Of a DNA stretch of 8,206 nt, positions 6,077 through 8,206 are shown one piece after another. Made by a program: the position numbers and the translations under genes. The notes below the pieces were generated by a model that was not told the DNA's origin, did not search any database, and saw only the letters and a list, made by a program, of their open reading frames with translations. The DNA is from Lachnospiraceae bacterium UBA3386 (GTDB lineage Bacteria > Bacillota > Clostridia > Lachnospirales > Lachnospiraceae), in contig DEPS01000181.1 of assembly GCA_002358875.1 (NCBI GenBank), forward strand, positions 3,859-12,064. The letters are read 5' to 3'. Every line of letters begins with the position of its first letter. Within the stretch, counting starts at the first letter, position 1.

Positions 6077-6841
6077 ATGCTTACAAAAAGAATCATCCCC
6101 TGCCTGGATGTCAACCGGGGCAGGGTCGTAAAAGGAATTAATTTTGTCTCTCTGCGCGATGCCGGAGATCCGGTGGAGGCCGGTGAAGCCTATTCCAGAG
6201 CCGGGGCCGATGAACTGGTCTTTCTGGATATTACAGCGACCAGCGACGCAAGGGCGACGGTCGCCGATATGGTGCGCCGTGTTGCGGAGAGAGTATTCAT
6301 ACCCTTTACCGTGGGCGGGGGGATCCGCACGACGGAAGACATGAAGGCGATTCTCCGTGAAGGCGCTGACAAAATATCGATCAATTCGGCGGCGATCAAC
6401 CGGCCTGAGCTGATCTCGGAAGGAGCGGAGCGTTTTGGCAGCCAGTGTATCGTAGTGGCGATCGACGCGAGGAGAAGGCCCTCAGGAGAGGGCTGGACCA
6501 TTTACCGGAGCGGAGGCCGCATCGACACGGGAATCGATGCCGTCGAATGGGCAATCCGCGCCCAGAGCCTGGGCGCCGGGGAGATCCTGCTCACCAGCAT
6601 GGACGGGGACGGGACCAAAAACGGCTATGACCTTGAGCTGACGCGGGCTATTTCCGATGCCGTGCGCATCCCGGTCATTGCCTCCGGAGGAGCGGGCACG
6701 CTCGAGCATTTCAGGCAGGCTCTGACAGAAGGCGGCGCGGACGCCGCCCTCGCAGCTTCCCTTTTTCACTTCAAGGAGCTGGAGATCAGGGAGGTCAAGG
6801 AATATCTTCATAAACAGGGGATACCCGTCAGGCTCCGCTAA
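6077..6841 (+). CDS. hisF: Imidazole glycerol phosphate synthase, cyclase subunit HisF
   Basis: HisF is the (beta/alpha)8-barrel cyclase that takes ammonia from HisH and turns PRFAR into imidazole glycerol phosphate and AICAR, linking histidine to purine synthesis. It has 254 residues, the normal length. Both catalytic aspartates are in place: D11 in RIIPCLDVNRGRVVKG and D130 in VVAIDARR. The phosphate-binding loops are VGGGIR (about 79-84) and ASGGAG (about 202-207). DITATSDAR, KISINSAA and LLTSMDGDGTKNGYD are further signatures, and the whole barrel is present. It pairs with hisH just upstream; the subunits form a heterodimer in the cytoplasm. The next gene starts 85 bp downstream without a visible terminator. 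Confidence 0.97.
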   Translation: MLTKRIIPCLDVNRGRVVKGINFVSLRDAGDPVEAGEAYSRAGADELVFLDITATSDARATVADMVRRVAERVFIPFTVGGGIRTTEDMKAILREGADKISINSAAINRPELISEGAERFGSQCIVVAIDARRRPSGEGWTIYRSGGRIDTGIDAVEWAIRAQSLGAGEILLTSMDGDGTKNGYDLELTRAISDAVRIPVIASGGAGTLEHFRQALTEGGADAALAASLFHFKELEIREVKEYLHKQGIPVRLR

Positions 6842-6854
6842 CATCTGCGTGAAC

Positions 6855-6900
6855 GGGGGACAGCCTTCAGACTTCGGTGACACAGGGACAGCATAGTGAC
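6855..6900. repeat. Imperfect short direct repeats between hisF and pepD
   Basis: GGGGGACAGC (6855-6864) and CAGGGACAGC (6883-6892) share eight of ten bases. A stretch beginning GTGACACAGGGAC (6878-6890) ends in GTGAC (6896-6900). It may be a degraded member of the same repeat family seen at 1-58, but the inverted ends are not preserved and the assignment is weak. Confidence 0.25.
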
Positions 6901-6914
6901 TTAGCAGTTAGAGT

Positions 6915-6919
6915 GGGAG
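6915..6919 (+). promoter_or_regulatory. Ribosome binding site of the PepD-like gene
   Basis: GGGAG lies seven bases before ATG 6927. No comparable site precedes any later in-frame start near the peptidase domain, so it supports the long N-terminal form. Confidence 0.6.
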
Positions 6920-6926
6920 AAAAAAG

Positions 6927-8206
6927 ATGTCCTGGATGGAACAACTCAATAAAAACAGGGGAAAGGGTCTTTCCGCCATGTTTTCTTCTTTTATGAAAGG
7001 GTCGGAAGTGGAAGCATTAGCTGCAGGTTCCGCTGAGGAAGAGATTTCCGGCAGGGAAGAGGAACAGGAAAATAGCGGCAATGCCGCAGAAGCGGCAGAA
7101 ATAGAAGAGGCGCCTGTGGAAAATGCCTTTTTTGAAGATAAGGAAGTGGAAGATGACCCTGACATGGCAGAGGAGCAGTCCTTAGCCGTATCCGGCGCAG
7201 ACGGAGCTGAGCAGGCCCAGGCAGCTGCTTCCGGATCAGCCGGTGAAGGGCAGGCCCAGGCCGAATCCGATACAGACACGGGGAAGACGGAAGGCGTTGG
7301 TGGGGAGCAGACCTCCTCATCTGATCCTCTGGACCGCCTCGAACCCTCTGATGTTTTTCATTATTTCCGTGAGATCTCGGCGATTCCACACGGTTCTTTT
7401 CACACAGAACAGATCAGTGATTTTCTGGAGGAATTTGCAAAAGACCACGGCCTGGACTATGTCCGGGATGCGGTGGGGAACCTCATTATTTCCCGACCCG
7501 GATCGCCGGGACGGGAGGAGGAAGCTCCGGTTGCCCTGCAGGGGCATGTCGACATGGTCCTGGAGAAGGAGGCTTCTCTGGATCTGAATATGGAGACCTG
7601 TCCTATCTCACTTTGCACAGACGGGGAATGGCTTTGGGCGGACCGCACGACGCTGGGAGGCGATGACGGCATAGCTGTCGCGATCATGCTGGCCCTCCTT
7701 GCGGATGAGACGATCAGCTGCCCGCCGCTTGAGTGTATTTTTACTGTAAATGAAGAAGTCGGCCTGCTCGGCGCCGCGGCGCTGGATCTGTCCTCTTTAA
7801 AAAGCCGCAGGATGATCAATCTTGATTCCGAGGAGGAAGGTATCATTACGGCAGCCTGTGCGGGCGGAGCGGAACAGGTGTGCAAGCTCGCGGCCAGACG
7901 CACTGAGAAAAAGGGACGCGTTCTGGAGCTCTCCGTCAGCGGTCTGCGGGGAGGCCATTCCGGACAGATGATCGGAACCGGAAGGGCAAATGCCGATCTG
8001 GTCCTGGCGCGCCTTCTTTACCGTCTCAGGGAGAAGGGAAAATACTGTGTCGTCAGTTTTAACGGCGGTACAAAGGACAATGCCATCCCACGCAGCGCGC
8101 GGGCGGAGATCATTTTTACTGAAAAGATATCCGGCAGGGAGATCAAGAGCACTGTGGCGGAATTTGCCGCTGCCATCCGAAAGGAATACCAGACGGAGGA
8201 TCCGGA
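6927..8206 (+). CDS. pepD: PepD-like aminoacyl-histidine dipeptidase (M20) with acidic N-terminal extension, 3' end outside window
   Basis: The first 426 residues are visible; the gene runs off the window. From about residue 136 (LDRLEPSDVFHYFREISAIP) it matches PepD, a cytoplasmic M20 metallopeptidase that splits Xaa-His and other dipeptides. Active-site residues can be seen: H207 and catalytic D209 in QGHVDM, bridging D246 in LGGDDGIA, catalytic base E276 and ligand E277 in FTVNEEVGLLGA, and D300 in INLDSEEEG. Also present are CAGGA and GGHSG (H344). The last metal-binding His lies beyond the window. Usual PepD proteins are about 480-490 residues and begin near the 'LEPS' block. Here about 135 residues precede it: a mildly basic, hydrophobic start (MSWMEQLNKNRGKGLSAMFS) followed by a low-complexity Glu/Ala/Gly/Ser/Gln stretch. 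The frame is open throughout and the ribosome site favours ATG 6927. It lies 85 bp after hisF, so a role in histidine salvage is a reasonable inference. Confidence 0.88.
   Translation, partial: MSWMEQLNKNRGKGLSAMFSSFMKGSEVEALAAGSAEEEISGREEEQENSGNAAEAAEIEEAPVENAFFEDKEVEDDPDMAEEQSLAVSGADGAEQAQAAASGSAGEGQAQAESDTDTGKTEGVGGEQTSSSDPLDRLEPSDVFHYFREISAIPHGSFHTEQISDFLEEFAKDHGLDYVRDAVGNLIISRPGSPGREEEAPVALQGHVDMVLEKEASLDLNMETCPISLCTDGEWLWADRTTLGGDDGIAVAIMLALLADETISCPPLECIFTVNEEVGLLGAAALDLSSLKSRRMINLDSEEEGIITAACAGGAEQVCKLAARRTEKKGRVLELSVSGLRGGHSGQMIGTGRANADLVLARLLYRLREKGKYCVVSFNGGTKDNAIPRSARAEIIFTEKISGREIKSTVAEFAAAIRKEYQTEDP

Overview
The window looks like chromosomal DNA of a Clostridia member, most likely Lachnospiraceae. 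The basis is a type-I GlgX debranching enzyme, an OmpR-type regulator with a kinase carrying the 'THELKTPIALIRGYAEGL' block typical of Clostridia, GGAGG-type ribosome sites, and GGAACAGGGGACGGTTCC-type palindromic repeats that I recall from Clostridia genomes. The family calls rest on motif recognition by eye. No taxon can be fixed without a search.

All recognised genes lie on the + strand. Positions 1-60 hold two tandem copies of a palindromic repeat. An extended -10 promoter (about 76-104) then leads into glgX (172-2274). A response regulator follows after 28 bp (2303-2998). A 498-bp stretch without an intact gene (2999-3496) comes next. It is not random: it holds the 3' end of a diguanylate cyclase (GGDEF) gene, a solitary copy of the palindromic repeat that supplies the fragment's last codons, a possible short transcription unit ending in an intrinsic terminator, and a weaker glycosyltransferase-like fragment. 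The partner histidine kinase starts behind it from a TTG codon (3497-5245). Then come hisH (5333-6019) and hisF (6077-6841), the two subunits of imidazole-glycerol-phosphate synthase. They are separated by a hairpin whose loop contains the hisH stop codon. Last is a PepD-like aminoacyl-histidine dipeptidase gene (6927 to the window end, incomplete), which carries an unusual acidic N-terminal extension of about 135 residues.

How the genes fit together: GlgX trims glycogen branches and is probably co-transcribed with the response regulator. The regulator and kinase look like a cognate pair whose operon has been split by the junk segment. HisH makes ammonia from glutamine and HisF uses it to build IGP and AICAR on the histidine pathway. 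PepD can release histidine from Xaa-His dipeptides, so the last three genes plausibly combine histidine synthesis and salvage.

I do not see a new defence or mobile system. The most unusual items are the PepD extension, the debris between regulator and kinase, the very acidic kinase sensor insert, and the hisH/hisF hairpin.
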